From: Polyangiaceae bacterium
Lineage (GTDB): Bacteria; Myxococcota_A; Polyangia; Polyangiales; Polyangiaceae
DNA: 64,000 bases
Reading direction: 5' to 3'
Assembly (NCBI GenBank): GCA_015075635.1
Contig: JABTUA010000002.1
Span: 124,001-188,000, forward strand
A program made the translations under genes and the position numbers. This document shows positions 54,765 to 63,005 of this stretch, piece by piece (the stretch's first letter is position 1; each line of letters opens with the position of its first letter). Below the pieces are notes generated by a model. The model was not told the origin of the DNA. It saw nothing but the letters and a program-made list of their open reading frames with translations, and did not search any database.

Positions 54765-55817
54765 ATGAACAAGCGCGTGCTCTTCGCCTCGCTCGTGGTG
54801 CTGGCCGTCGTCGCCGCGCTCTGGTTCCGCACCACCTCGTCCCACGGCAAGGGCACACCCGAAGTCGCCTCCCCGACCGCCGCTGCTCCCGCGCCCGCGG
54901 CGCGCGCGCCGGCGCAGCCGGCGCTCCGGCCCGCGGCGGACGACGAGGCACCGAAGCCGAGCGGCGGGCCCACGTTCTTCGCCCGCTGGGGTGGCGGCCC
55001 GGGTGAGCTCGGGCGCGAGCGGCCACAGGAAGGAAACCCGGTGGGGCCGATGAGCTTCGCGGCGGACTCGCGCGGGCGCCTGACCGTGCTCGACGGCGTC
55101 AACGGGCGCCTGGTACGCCGCGGCGACAGCGGGGAGCCCGACCAGACGTTCCCCATCGACGTGGTGAACCCCGAGGACGTGGCCGTCGGCCCGCGCGGTG
55201 AGAGCGCGGTGCTCGACCGCCACCGCGACAAGGCCGTCAGTATCTACGACGAGTCGGGGAAGTCCCGCGGCAAGCTGCCGCTCGAAGGCGAAGGCGTCGC
55301 CGACCCGGGCAGCGTCACCGGAGTGTTCGTGGACGGCGAGGACGTGTACGTGGAGCGCGAGCACGGTCCGCTGGTGAAGATCGGCAATCTCTCCGGCGTC
55401 CCGGCGTCGCCGCGCAGCGAGCTGCCCGGCCGCCCGAGCCGCGACGGCAAGTCCTTGCTGAAGGCCGGCATCATCGAGGCGCCGGCCGGTCGCGTCTACG
55501 TGACGTCCATGGACCGGAGCAAGCTCGCGCACCGCTTCACGCGCGAGCTCGCGCTGCCGTCGGCGGTACACATGATCGCGCTCCTCGACAGCGACAAGCG
55601 CGGCACCATCTACTTCGCCGCCGAGATCAGCGGCGGCGAGGTCGTGCTGTACTGCCTCGACGGCGCCAGCGGCGCGCCCGCGGGCAGCGCGAGCCTCCCG
55701 GCCAACACGCTACCCGAGGAGTCGATGCGCGACTTCGTGGTGCTGGACGACGGCGGCGTGATCCAGGCGCTGCGCTCGGAAGAGGGCGTGAGCTACACGC
55801 GATACGACTGCCACTAG
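54765..55817 (+). CDS. Exported beta-propeller-like protein
   Basis: 350 residues. One N-terminal membrane helix (RVLFASLVVLAVVAALWF) is followed by an Ala/Pro linker (about 30-60) and a domain with repeated strand units (MSFAADSRGRLTVLDGVNGRLVRRG; DVAVGPRGESAVLDRHRDKAVSIYD; VTGVFVDGEDVYVERE) that suggest an NHL-type propeller. It lies in the same transcript as the cell-wall hydrolase and may form an envelope complex with it. Similar proteins follow SH3/NlpC hydrolases in related bacteria. The stop overlaps the stop of the convergent gene. Confidence 0.75.
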   Translation: MNKRVLFASLVVLAVVAALWFRTTSSHGKGTPEVASPTAAAPAPAARAPAQPALRPAADDEAPKPSGGPTFFARWGGGPGELGRERPQEGNPVGPMSFAADSRGRLTVLDGVNGRLVRRGDSGEPDQTFPIDVVNPEDVAVGPRGESAVLDRHRDKAVSIYDESGKSRGKLPLEGEGVADPGSVTGVFVDGEDVYVEREHGPLVKIGNLSGVPASPRSELPGRPSRDGKSLLKAGIIEAPAGRVYVTSMDRSKLAHRFTRELALPSAVHMIALLDSDKRGTIYFAAEISGGEVVLYCLDGASGAPAGSASLPANTLPEESMRDFVVLDDGGVIQALRSEEGVSYTRYDCH

Positions 55818-56812
55818 CGTGAGGCCGCACCAACGGCGCGCGGCTCGGCGGGCAGCACCTGGTGGCCCAGCCGCACCTCGACCTCCGGGTGCTTCTCGGC
55901 GAAGACCCGCAGGCGTTCGAGGCTCAGCGCGCTCTCTGCGCGGTCCCGGGAGAACGTCCCGGGCTCGACGCCGTGCTCCCACCCCCAGGCCGTGTGGCAG
56001 GCGTCGCCGACCAAGAGCACCGGGCCGTCCGGCGTGCGGGCCAGGTACGCCGTGCTGCCCGCGGTGTGGCCCGGAACCAGCAGCGCGAACAGGCTCTGGT
56101 CGCCGAACAGGTCGAGCACACCCGCGAAGACCCCGCTCGGATCGGCTTGGAACCGAAGCTCGCGGAGCGGGGCATGCCCGGCCAGGGTCCGATCGATGAC
56201 GGGCTGCACGAACACGTTGAGGAACGCGCGCTCCCGCGTCTCCCCCGGTCCGGCGTAGAGCGGCGTCCCGCGGGGCACGTCCGGAAGCCCCGAGAGGTGA
56301 TCGAGGTGCAGGTGCGTGAGCAGCACCCCGGCGAGCGGCTCCGGCTGCCGAGCGAGCCAGCTCGCGGTGTCGGTCGCGAAGCGCATCTTGTCGACGTTCA
56401 TCACCTTGGCCGCGATGCCGCGCAACGCGGCGCGCTCGGGGGCGTCACGGAGCGCGCGCTCGATCCCGGTGTCCACCAGGTAGAGGCCCCGCTCGGGGTG
56501 GCGCAGCGCGTGGAAGAAGATCTGGATCGGCTCCGGGCCGTCTTCGAGGCCCGCGGTCCGAGCTTTCTCGTGGTCCAGGTTGAGGAGGCCGGCGCGGGTG
56601 ATCTCCCAGTCGGCCGCTTTGACCGTCTCCACCACGACCGGTCCCGGCGTGCCCAGGACCTGCTCGAGCCGAGAGGTGGACGAGGTCGTGCCCAGGGTCG
56701 CGGCCTCGACCGGATGGCTGGTGGGGCGGACGCCGACGCTGGCGAGCCCGGCGGCGAGCGCGAGGGGCAGAGCGGTGGCGAGCAGCAGCTTTCGCTTTCG
56801 AGTCAGGGTCAT
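55814..56812 (-). CDS. Metallo-beta-lactamase-fold hydrolase
   Basis: 332 residues from the ATG at 56812. A signal anchor (KLLLATALPLALAAGLASVG) precedes the metallo-beta-lactamase domain: GVLLTHLHLDHLSGLPD (HxHxDH motif), LLVPGHTAGSTAYLA (second metal-site His) and LLVGDACHTAWGWE (bridging Asp). It is close to the N-acyl homoserine lactonase-like branch in size and order but the substrate is uncertain. The signal suggests periplasmic action. Divergent from a LysR regulator 65 bp away, which probably controls it. Confidence 0.85.
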   Translation of the reverse strand: MTLTRKRKLLLATALPLALAAGLASVGVRPTSHPVEAATLGTTSSTSRLEQVLGTPGPVVVETVKAADWEITRAGLLNLDHEKARTAGLEDGPEPIQIFFHALRHPERGLYLVDTGIERALRDAPERAALRGIAAKVMNVDKMRFATDTASWLARQPEPLAGVLLTHLHLDHLSGLPDVPRGTPLYAGPGETRERAFLNVFVQPVIDRTLAGHAPLRELRFQADPSGVFAGVLDLFGDQSLFALLVPGHTAGSTAYLARTPDGPVLLVGDACHTAWGWEHGVEPGTFSRDRAESALSLERLRVFAEKHPEVEVRLGHQVLPAEPRAVGAASR

Positions 56813-56861
56813 GCCGGCAGTCTGAGGTCTGCCTGGGCGCATGGCTACTGGTCACTTACGC

Positions 56862-56871
56862 ATGGTACCAT
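56862..56871. promoter_or_regulatory. Palindrome between MBL and lysR genes
   Basis: ATGGTACCAT is a perfect 10-bp palindrome in the 65-bp divergent region, six bases before the LysR start codon. It is a good candidate operator, and its closeness to the start fits autorepression. Confidence 0.5.
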
Positions 56872-56877
56872 ACGCCG

Positions 56878-57780
56878 ATGCATATCGACTGGGACGAAGT
56901 CCGGCTCTTCCTGGCGGTCGCCGAGTCGGGGAGCCTGAGCGCTGCCGCGCGCAGCTTGCGCACCACCCAACCCACGGTCAGCCGCCGCCTGGCCGATCTC
57001 GAGGCGCGCCTCGGGGAGCCGCTCTTCGCTCGCGGGGCGGAGGGCGCCACGCTCACCAGCTTCGCCGAGCACCTGCTCCAGCCCGCCAAGCACATGGCCG
57101 AGTGGGCGGCCGTGGTCGAGCGAACGGCGGAGAGCGTGGACGCCGAGCCGCGCGGAGTGGTCCGGGTCACCGCGCCACCGGGTGTGGCCGCCGACGTGCT
57201 CGCGCCCGCCGCCGCCGCGCTTCGCAGCGAGCTGCCCGGGATCCGCTTGGAGGTGATCTCGACCGTCAGTTACCTGGATCTGTCGAGGCGCGAGGCCGAC
57301 CTCGCGCTGCGCACCCAGGTGGCGACGCAGCGCGATCTCGTCACCGTCGCCTCCATTCACTTCGACGCCGTGCCGTTCGCGTCCCGGGAGTACGCCGCGA
57401 AGCTCCCGCGCCGCGCCAAGCTGGCGGACGTCGACTGGATCGGCTGGGCGCCGCCCCTGGACCACCTCTCGCCCAACCCGGAGCTCGCCCGACTGATCCC
57501 TGGCTTCCGGCCGGTCTTCGCCTCGGACGACTTCTTGGTGCAGCTCAGCGCCGCCGAGGCGGGGCTCGGCGCCATCTTCCTGGGTCGCGTCCGGCATCGC
57601 TTCAGCCGCGAGACCAGCCTGGTCGAGCTGCACGTGGATCTGCCGCCGGTGCCCAGCAGCATGCAACTGGTCGCAGCCAAGAGCGCCCTCGCCATCCCGC
57701 GCGTGGGGGCGGTCGCCGACTGGCTCTCGCGGGAGCTCGCGCGCGCGGACACCTCCCGGAGGCCGCGGAAGCGCGGCTAG
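56878..57780 (+). CDS. LysR-family transcriptional regulator
   Basis: 300 residues. The N-terminal helix-turn-helix (WDEVRLFLAVAESGSLSAAARSLRTTQPTVSRRLADLEARLGEPLFARGAEGATLT) is the standard LysR motif. The effector domain follows (VRVTAPPGVAADVLAPAAAALRSELPGIRLEVISTVSYLDLSRREADLALRT, FASDDFLVQLSAAEAGLGAIFLG). The start is the ATG at 56878. It should control the divergent metallo-beta-lactamase gene and itself. The inducer is not deducible. Confidence 0.93.
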   Translation: MHIDWDEVRLFLAVAESGSLSAAARSLRTTQPTVSRRLADLEARLGEPLFARGAEGATLTSFAEHLLQPAKHMAEWAAVVERTAESVDAEPRGVVRVTAPPGVAADVLAPAAAALRSELPGIRLEVISTVSYLDLSRREADLALRTQVATQRDLVTVASIHFDAVPFASREYAAKLPRRAKLADVDWIGWAPPLDHLSPNPELARLIPGFRPVFASDDFLVQLSAAEAGLGAIFLGRVRHRFSRETSLVELHVDLPPVPSSMQLVAAKSALAIPRVGAVADWLSRELARADTSRRPRKRG

Positions 57781-57804
57781 CTGCCCCCGCGGTACACTCG
57801 CGCC

Positions 57805-59694
57805 GTGGCCCAGGAGATCCGCGCCGGCAGCGTGCTCGCGGGGAAGCTGCGCCTGCTCCGCCCCCTGGGTCAGGGCGGGATGGGGGTGGTGTGGGCCGCG
57901 CGGCACGAGGCGCTCGAGCGCGACGTCGCGGTGAAGCTGATCCGCCCCGAGCGCGTCGCCGCCGATCCGGCGCTCGTCGCGCGCTTCGAGCTGGAGGCGA
58001 AGGCCACCGCGCGCATCGAGCACCCGAACGTGGTTCGGGTGATGGACTTCGGCACGCTGGATGGCGCGCTGCCGTACATCGTGATGGAGCTCCTGGAGGG
58101 GTTCTCGCTGGCCGAGCTCCTCGAGAGCGGTGGTCGCCTCAGCTTCGCCACCACGGTGTTGCTCGTGCAGCAGGTGGGCGGCGCCCTCGCCAGCGCGCAC
58201 GAGCGCGGCGTCGTGCACCGCGACATCAAGCCGCACAACGTCTTCATCGTGCAGAAGAGCCCGGACGAGCCGCTCTTCGTGAAGGTCCTGGACTTCGGCA
58301 TCGCCAAGCTCCTCGGGGACTCGCAGGTGCCGGGGGCCAGCCACGCGCTCACGGAGACCGGGGCCATCGTGGGCTCGCCTCCGTACATGAGCCCCGAGCA
58401 GATCGAGGGCAGCCGTCGGGTCGACCTGCGTGCGGACCTCTGGTCCCTGGCCGTCATCGTCTACGAGGCCCTGACCGGCAGGCGACCGTTTCAGGGCAGC
58501 TCGTTCGTCGCGGTGGGCTCCGCCGTGCTCGAAGGCAAGTACACGCCCGCGAGCGAGCTGCGCAAGGACTTGCCCAAGTCCGTCGACGACTGGCTCGCGA
58601 AGGCGCTCGCCGTCGAGCCCGACGAGCGCTTCCAGTCTGCCCGGGAAATGGTCGCCGCCTACGAGGCGCTGAGCCATCCCGAACGAGACGAGGCGCCGAG
58701 CGACGCGCCTCGGCCCTCACCGCCGGCGGCCTTCGCTACCACGGTCGAGGCGCCATTGCTCCAGGTCGGCCCCGCGGAGCGGACCGAGAGCCACGCTCCG
58801 CTCGCCATCAAGCGGCGAGCGAGCCCCCGGCGCGTCGCGCTTGCGGCGTCACTGGTCGCAGTGGCCGCGCTCGGTGGCGGCGTCGCCGCTTCCCGGCTCG
58901 GTGCCCGCTCGGCGAGTTGTCCGGCGGGCATGAAGCGCATCGACGGCGCGGCGTTCCGGCTGGGCTCGCCGGCGGAGGGCGAGACCCCGAGCGACGAGAC
59001 CCCTCCGCAGTCGGTGCAGCTCGAGCCGTTCTGCCTGGACGAGACCGAGGTGACGGTGGGCGACTATCTGGGCTGCAAGTCCTGCGAACGCCCGCTCGGC
59101 ACGGTGCAAGGCGAGGGGCTCACGCCCAACGGCGTGGCCTTCTGGAGCAAGCACTGCAATCGAGCCGACCGCCCCGAGCACCCCATGAACTGCATCGATT
59201 GGGAGCGTGCCAGCGCCTACTGCGAGGCGCGCGGAGCGCGGCTCCCGACCGAGGCCGAGTGGGAGCTCGCCGCCCGCGGCAACGCTGGCAGCACCTATCC
59301 CTGGGGCGAGGCGGCGCCGTCGGGAGAGCGCGTCAACGCCTGCGGTGCGGAGTGCAGCCGCATGTTGAGCGAGGAGCTCGCGAAGACCGGACGCGGGCCT
59401 TGGCCGCGCTTGTACGAGGACGACGACTCGGCTCCCGCGACGGCACCGGTGGGCTCTCGCAGAGCAGGAGCCACTCCGAGCGGCGTGCTGGACCTGGCCG
59501 GCAACGTCTGGGAGTGGACCAGCAGCCACTACTGCCGCTACGACTCCCCCGATTGCGGCGACTCGCGCCGGGTGATCCGCGGCGGAGGTTGGGACACCGT
59601 CGAGAGCCGGGACGTGCGTGCGGCACGCCGCCTGCCCAGCGCCCCGTCGGCGCGCAGCTGGAGCGTCGGCTTCCGCTGCGCGAAATCGCTGTGA
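57805..59694 (+). CDS. Ser/Thr kinase fused to formylglycine-generating-enzyme-like domain
   Basis: 629 residues from a GTG at 57805. The kinase (about 12-285) has LGQGGMGVVW, DVAVKLIRPE, the catalytic loop VVHRDIKPHN, VLDFGIAKL and GSPPYMSPEQIEG. A Pro/Ala linker and one membrane helix (VALAASLVAVAALGGGVAAS, about 347-366) follow. The outer domain (about 373-629) is an FGE/SUMF1-type fold: RLPTEAEWELAARGN, LDLAGNVWEWTSS, RVIRGGGWDTVESRDVRAARR. The paired Cys of true FGE enzymes are not clearly placed, so a binding role is more likely. Such fusions occur in several Myxococcota. Confidence 0.88.
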   Translation: MAQEIRAGSVLAGKLRLLRPLGQGGMGVVWAARHEALERDVAVKLIRPERVAADPALVARFELEAKATARIEHPNVVRVMDFGTLDGALPYIVMELLEGFSLAELLESGGRLSFATTVLLVQQVGGALASAHERGVVHRDIKPHNVFIVQKSPDEPLFVKVLDFGIAKLLGDSQVPGASHALTETGAIVGSPPYMSPEQIEGSRRVDLRADLWSLAVIVYEALTGRRPFQGSSFVAVGSAVLEGKYTPASELRKDLPKSVDDWLAKALAVEPDERFQSAREMVAAYEALSHPERDEAPSDAPRPSPPAAFATTVEAPLLQVGPAERTESHAPLAIKRRASPRRVALAASLVAVAALGGGVAASRLGARSASCPAGMKRIDGAAFRLGSPAEGETPSDETPPQSVQLEPFCLDETEVTVGDYLGCKSCERPLGTVQGEGLTPNGVAFWSKHCNRADRPEHPMNCIDWERASAYCEARGARLPTEAEWELAARGNAGSTYPWGEAAPSGERVNACGAECSRMLSEELAKTGRGPWPRLYEDDDSAPATAPVGSRRAGATPSGVLDLAGNVWEWTSSHYCRYDSPDCGDSRRVIRGGGWDTVESRDVRAARRLPSAPSARSWSVGFRCAKSL

Positions 59695-59698
59695 CCCG

Positions 59699-60967
59699 TC
59701 AGCTCTTCTTCAGCATCCGGAGCAGCTTGCCCCGCGAGACGCCGAGCTTCTCTGCGGCCTTCGTCACGTTGCCCGCCTGAGCCGCGACCGCGGCGTCGAC
59801 GACCTCGCGGGTGAGCGCGGGCCTGTCGTCGCCGCGCTCGCCGAGCACCTCCGCGAGCGCCCACAGGCGCAAGCCCGGCTCGCGATCGACGCGCCGCACC
59901 GCGGCGAGCACCGCGTCGAGCTCCCGCACGTTGCTCGGCCATGGCTCGAGCAGCAGGCGCTCGACGGCCTCCACCTCGATCTGGTCGAGCGGCGGCGCCG
60001 GCACGTCCGCTCGTCGCCAGAGCTCTTGAACGATGCTGAACAGGTCCTCGCTCCGGTCGCGCAGCGCCGGCACCTCGAGGGTCGTCATGGCGAGCCGGGC
60101 CAGGAGGTCGCGCCGGAACTCGCCTCGCTCCACCATGCCCTCGAGCTCGCGGTTGGTCGCCGCGATGAACAGAACGTCCACGCTCACCGGGCGCTCGGCG
60201 CCGACGGGCAGCACCTCGCGGTTCTCGAGCAGGCGCAGGAGCTTCGCCTGAAGGTCCAGGTCGAGCTCGCCGATTTCGTCGAGGAAGACCGCGCCACCGT
60301 CGTGCGCCACGACGATGCCGGGCGCCGCCGTCCTGGCATCGGAGAAGGCGCCGGCGACGTGCCCGAACATCTGCGACTCGAAGACGCCGCGTGCCACGCC
60401 GGCCACGTTGACGGCGCCCAGCCGCTTCTCGCGCCCGAAGGCCCGCGCGACCGCCCGCGCCACCAGCTCCTTTCCCGTGCCCGTCTCGCCGTGCACGAGC
60501 ACGTTGCCCGCTCGCGTCTTCGCCAGGCCGTCGATGGCCCCGGCGAGCGTGCGCAGCCCGTAGGGTCCGACCAGCTCGCCCACGGGCGGGGCGGGCTCGA
60601 GTGAGCCCGTGAGCTTGTCGCGGTATACGAACAGCGTGCGGCCGATGCGCAGCGTGGCGCCGTCGTCCATGGGCGTCTGGTCGCGCGGGTTCAGCCGGTG
60701 GCCGTTGACCCAGGTCCCGTTGCGCGAGCCCGCGTCCGCGACGCGCAAGACGCCGCCGGCACGGCTGACCTCGAGGTGCGCGCCGGAGACCTCGGTGTCG
60801 GCGAGCCCGTGCTTCTGCAGCCAGTCTCGCCCGACGACGCTGCCGGAGTCCGGCACCGCCAGCGCCAGCGCTCGCGGATACGCGCACACCAGCGCCGCTC
60901 TGCGAGGCCCGGTCTTGGGAGGCGACGGTCCCCGGTGCTCGACGGTGCTCGACGCGTCGCCGGACAT
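59699..60967 (-). CDS. FHA-domain, AAA+ (NtrC-like) Fis-type regulator with altered GAFTGA loop
   Basis: 422 residues from the ATG at 60967. An FHA domain (about 30-115, GRDWLQKHGLADTEVSGAHLEVSR ... DAGSRNGTWVNG) should bind phospho-threonine, possibly on the kinase encoded beside it. The AAA+ domain has Walker A GETGTGKE, Walker B GAVFLDEIGELD and the arginine-finger region. The loop that contacts sigma54, normally GAFTGA, reads GAFSDA here. A Fis-type helix-turn-helix ends the protein (NVTKAAEKLGVSRGKLLRMLKKS). The altered loop makes classical sigma54 activation doubtful. Convergent with the kinase gene, stops 4 bp apart. Confidence 0.88.
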   Translation of the reverse strand: MSGDASSTVEHRGPSPPKTGPRRAALVCAYPRALALAVPDSGSVVGRDWLQKHGLADTEVSGAHLEVSRAGGVLRVADAGSRNGTWVNGHRLNPRDQTPMDDGATLRIGRTLFVYRDKLTGSLEPAPPVGELVGPYGLRTLAGAIDGLAKTRAGNVLVHGETGTGKELVARAVARAFGREKRLGAVNVAGVARGVFESQMFGHVAGAFSDARTAAPGIVVAHDGGAVFLDEIGELDLDLQAKLLRLLENREVLPVGAERPVSVDVLFIAATNRELEGMVERGEFRRDLLARLAMTTLEVPALRDRSEDLFSIVQELWRRADVPAPPLDQIEVEAVERLLLEPWPSNVRELDAVLAAVRRVDREPGLRLWALAEVLGERGDDRPALTREVVDAAVAAQAGNVTKAAEKLGVSRGKLLRMLKKS

Positions 60968-61013
60968 GCTCGCCCAGAGGTTGCCATGGCGGCGCGCGCC
61001 GAGGAAGTCAGGC

Positions 61014-62021
61014 TCAGAACACCGGCTTGCCGTCGAGGCCGCATCCGGGGTCGCCCTCCTGGCACGTCCCCTTCGAGTCCGCGAGCTGAACGGTCCCCGC
61101 GCCGCCCGCGACGCCGGCCCGTTCACCCAGATCGACGCTGAGCTGGTCCAGCGTGCGCTCGTAGGTTGCCAGCGCCGCGGCGCCGGCGTTGTCGGCCTTC
61201 GCGGCGCGGGCGGCGACCTTCACGGCTTCGAGCCGCTTCGTGCGCCGGGCCGAGCTGGCCCATGCCGCGAGATCCGCGTGGCGCCGGTCGAGGCCGGCGA
61301 GCTCGTCCAGCGTGTCGAGGCGCGCCTCCAGCGCATCGAGCGACTCGGCCAAGGCCCGCAGCCCGGCGTGGCTCGGCGAGCGCGCGTCGAGGCCCGCGCG
61401 CGCTGCTTCGACCGTCCCCTTCTCCGCCTTCGCGTCAGCCGAGCGAGCGCGGGCGAGCAACGCGGCGTGGCGACGCTCGAGGGAGCCGTGCTCGGCGCGC
61501 TTGGCGTCGTCGCGCTCGCGCAGCAGCGCCCGCTCGCGCTCGCGCAGCTCCTGCCCCGCGCGCTCGTGCTCCGAGACTCGCGCGCTCGCGTCCCACGCGC
61601 CGAACCCGGCCGACGCGACCACCACGGCCAGCGCCGCCCCGAGGACGATCTCGCGGGTACGCCGTCCGGTCTCTCGACGCACGCGCAACGCCGCCAGCTC
61701 GTGCGCGCGCACCGCGTTGTCGGCCTCGAGACGCACGCGAGCCTCCGCCTCGATCCTCGCCACGTCCGCCGCGGCGCGCTCGCGCGCTTCGACTCGGGCT
61801 CGCTGGGCGGCCTCGTCCGAAGCGCGCTGGGCCAGCGCCGACGCCTCCGCCCGGGCTCGCGCCTCTTGCTCTGCGGCGGCTCGCTCCTGCTCGGCGCGCT
61901 CGCAGCGCGCCCGCTCGGCGCGAGCGCGCGCCCGCTCGGCGCGCTCGTGATCGATGCGCTCCTCTTCGATGCGGGTGAGCTCGGCAAGGGACAGGGCAAC
62001 GGACGTCTCGGTGGTCGACAT
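61014..62021 (-). CDS. Membrane protein with long coiled coils
   Basis: 335 residues. The cytoplasmic N-terminus is an Ala/Arg/Glu heptad-rich coiled coil (about 15-120, ERAERARARAERARCERAEQ and so on). One membrane helix (EIVLGAALAVVVASAGFGAWDAS, about 125-147) is followed by a second coiled coil outside (RVSEHERAGQELRERERALLRERDDAKRAEHG). A Cys pair ends it (GTCQEGDPGCGLDGKPVF). No enzymatic motif. The gene lies 46 bp upstream of the FHA regulator in the same direction, so it may be a signalling or scaffold partner of the kinase/FHA pair. Confidence 0.7.
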   Translation of the reverse strand: MSTTETSVALSLAELTRIEEERIDHERAERARARAERARCERAEQERAAAEQEARARAEASALAQRASDEAAQRARVEARERAAADVARIEAEARVRLEADNAVRAHELAALRVRRETGRRTREIVLGAALAVVVASAGFGAWDASARVSEHERAGQELRERERALLRERDDAKRAEHGSLERRHAALLARARSADAKAEKGTVEAARAGLDARSPSHAGLRALAESLDALEARLDTLDELAGLDRRHADLAAWASSARRTKRLEAVKVAARAAKADNAGAAALATYERTLDQLSVDLGERAGVAGGAGTVQLADSKGTCQEGDPGCGLDGKPVF

Positions 62022-62156
62022 GGGCTTCGGGTTCTCCTTCGAGAGGACCCTCTGCAGCCGTCGTGCCGCCCTCGACTAGCACGAAATTACAGCACTATTT
62101 CAGCCTCCGAGACGATCGCGATCGGCGCGGATCGCCGGGGCGCGGATCGCGATCAC

Positions 62157-62588
62157 TCAGTGCAGACGCATGTCGCCTCGCTTCTCGCTGGCACAGTCCC
62201 GCTCGAACGAGAGATCGCGCACCTTCCACCCGCCACCTGCTTCTTCGAGCGCCACATCCATGAAGCGCCCGCCTTCGGGCAGGTTGACGCGTACGAACAG
62301 GCAGGCGCGAGAGTACTCCCCCCCGCTGCGCCGACTGCGATAGTTCAGCGTCCAGTACCCCGTGCTGCGCCGCAGCGCTTCCAGCGTCCGCTGTGCGTCG
62401 TCGGGATCGGTGGCTTCCAGCGGGTAGGCGGGCTGGCCCTGCGCGCGAAGGTGCTCGGTGTAGGCATCCAGCTCTCGACGCGGAGGGACCGAGCAGGCGT
62501 AGAGCACGCCGCACAGCGCGAGCGTGCCGCCAGCCGTCATCAGCGCCCAGCGCGCGCTGAAGCGCCCCTTCTTGGCCGGCTCGTTCAC
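62157..62588 (-). CDS. Small anchored envelope protein
   Basis: 143 residues from a GTG that overlaps the previous stop (GTGA). A membrane segment (WALMTAGGTLALCGVLYACS) with a lipobox-like Cys lies near the N-terminus. A compact domain follows (ATDPDDAQRTLEALRRSTGYWTLNYRSRRSGGEYSRACLFVRVNLPEGGRFMDVALEEAGGGWKVRDLSFERDC), resembling DUF4878/NTF2-like or similar envelope folds. Function unknown. Coupled to the 66-residue lipoprotein upstream. Confidence 0.65.
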   Translation of the reverse strand: MNEPAKKGRFSARWALMTAGGTLALCGVLYACSVPPRRELDAYTEHLRAQGQPAYPLEATDPDDAQRTLEALRRSTGYWTLNYRSRRSGGEYSRACLFVRVNLPEGGRFMDVALEEAGGGWKVRDLSFERDCASEKRGDMRLH

Positions 62589-62785
62589 TTCGCCGACCGG
62601 CACGCCTCCATCCAGTCGCTCATGTCCTTGGCCGCCTGTGCTTTGCAGGCGTCGTCTTTGCAGGCGGCTACCTCGCGCTCGTAGCGCTGCTTGGTGGTCT
62701 CCATGCACTTCTCGACCTGGCTCTTGCAGCCGCCCGCCATGAGACAAACGGCCAGCGCCAATGACGCGATCACGACTCGAGACAT
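62585..62785 (-). CDS. Small Cys-containing lipoprotein
   Basis: 66 residues. The signal peptide ends in the lipobox MAGGC. The mature part is one charged helical hairpin with four Cys (KCMETTKQRYEREVAACKDDACKAQAAKDMSDWMEAC) spaced like a CX9C-type helical pair. No family name. It sits between two small envelope genes with tiny spacing and is probably co-translated with the gene at 62157-62588. Confidence 0.7.
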   Translation of the reverse strand: MSRVVIASLALAVCLMAGGCKSQVEKCMETTKQRYEREVAACKDDACKAQAAKDMSDWMEACRSAK

Positions 62786-62788
62786 CGT

Positions 62789-62986
62789 TCACTCCTCCCG
62801 CGTCGAAGTCTCGCCGAGCGCATCCTTCGTGTCAATCCGACAGCGACCCACCAAGGAGTGAACGATGGCCGCCACGTGGGCGAGCGACAGAACCGGTAGC
62901 ACCATCACCGCCGTGACGGTCAAGAAGACGAGCACTCCGTAGGCGGCGTCGTGCGCCGTGCGTTCGTTCTCCGCGATGCCCCCCAT
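62789..62986 (-). CDS. Small membrane protein
   Basis: 65 residues. One long hydrophobic segment (YGVLVFLTVTAVMVLPVLSLAHVAAIVHSLVG, about 16-47) is flanked by charged ends. It lies between the subtilase gene and the small lipoprotein, all in the same direction, 19 and 3 bp apart. No known family. Confidence 0.55.
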   Translation of the reverse strand: MGGIAENERTAHDAAYGVLVFLTVTAVMVLPVLSLAHVAAIVHSLVGRCRIDTKDALGETSTREE

Positions 62987-63005
62987 GCGGCTCGGATGGA
63001 AGCAG

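Noticed and set aside
56841..59780. 979-residue open frame on the plus strand
   Set aside because: Arg/Gly-rich frame across lysR and the kinase-FGE gene in a different phase; no domains.
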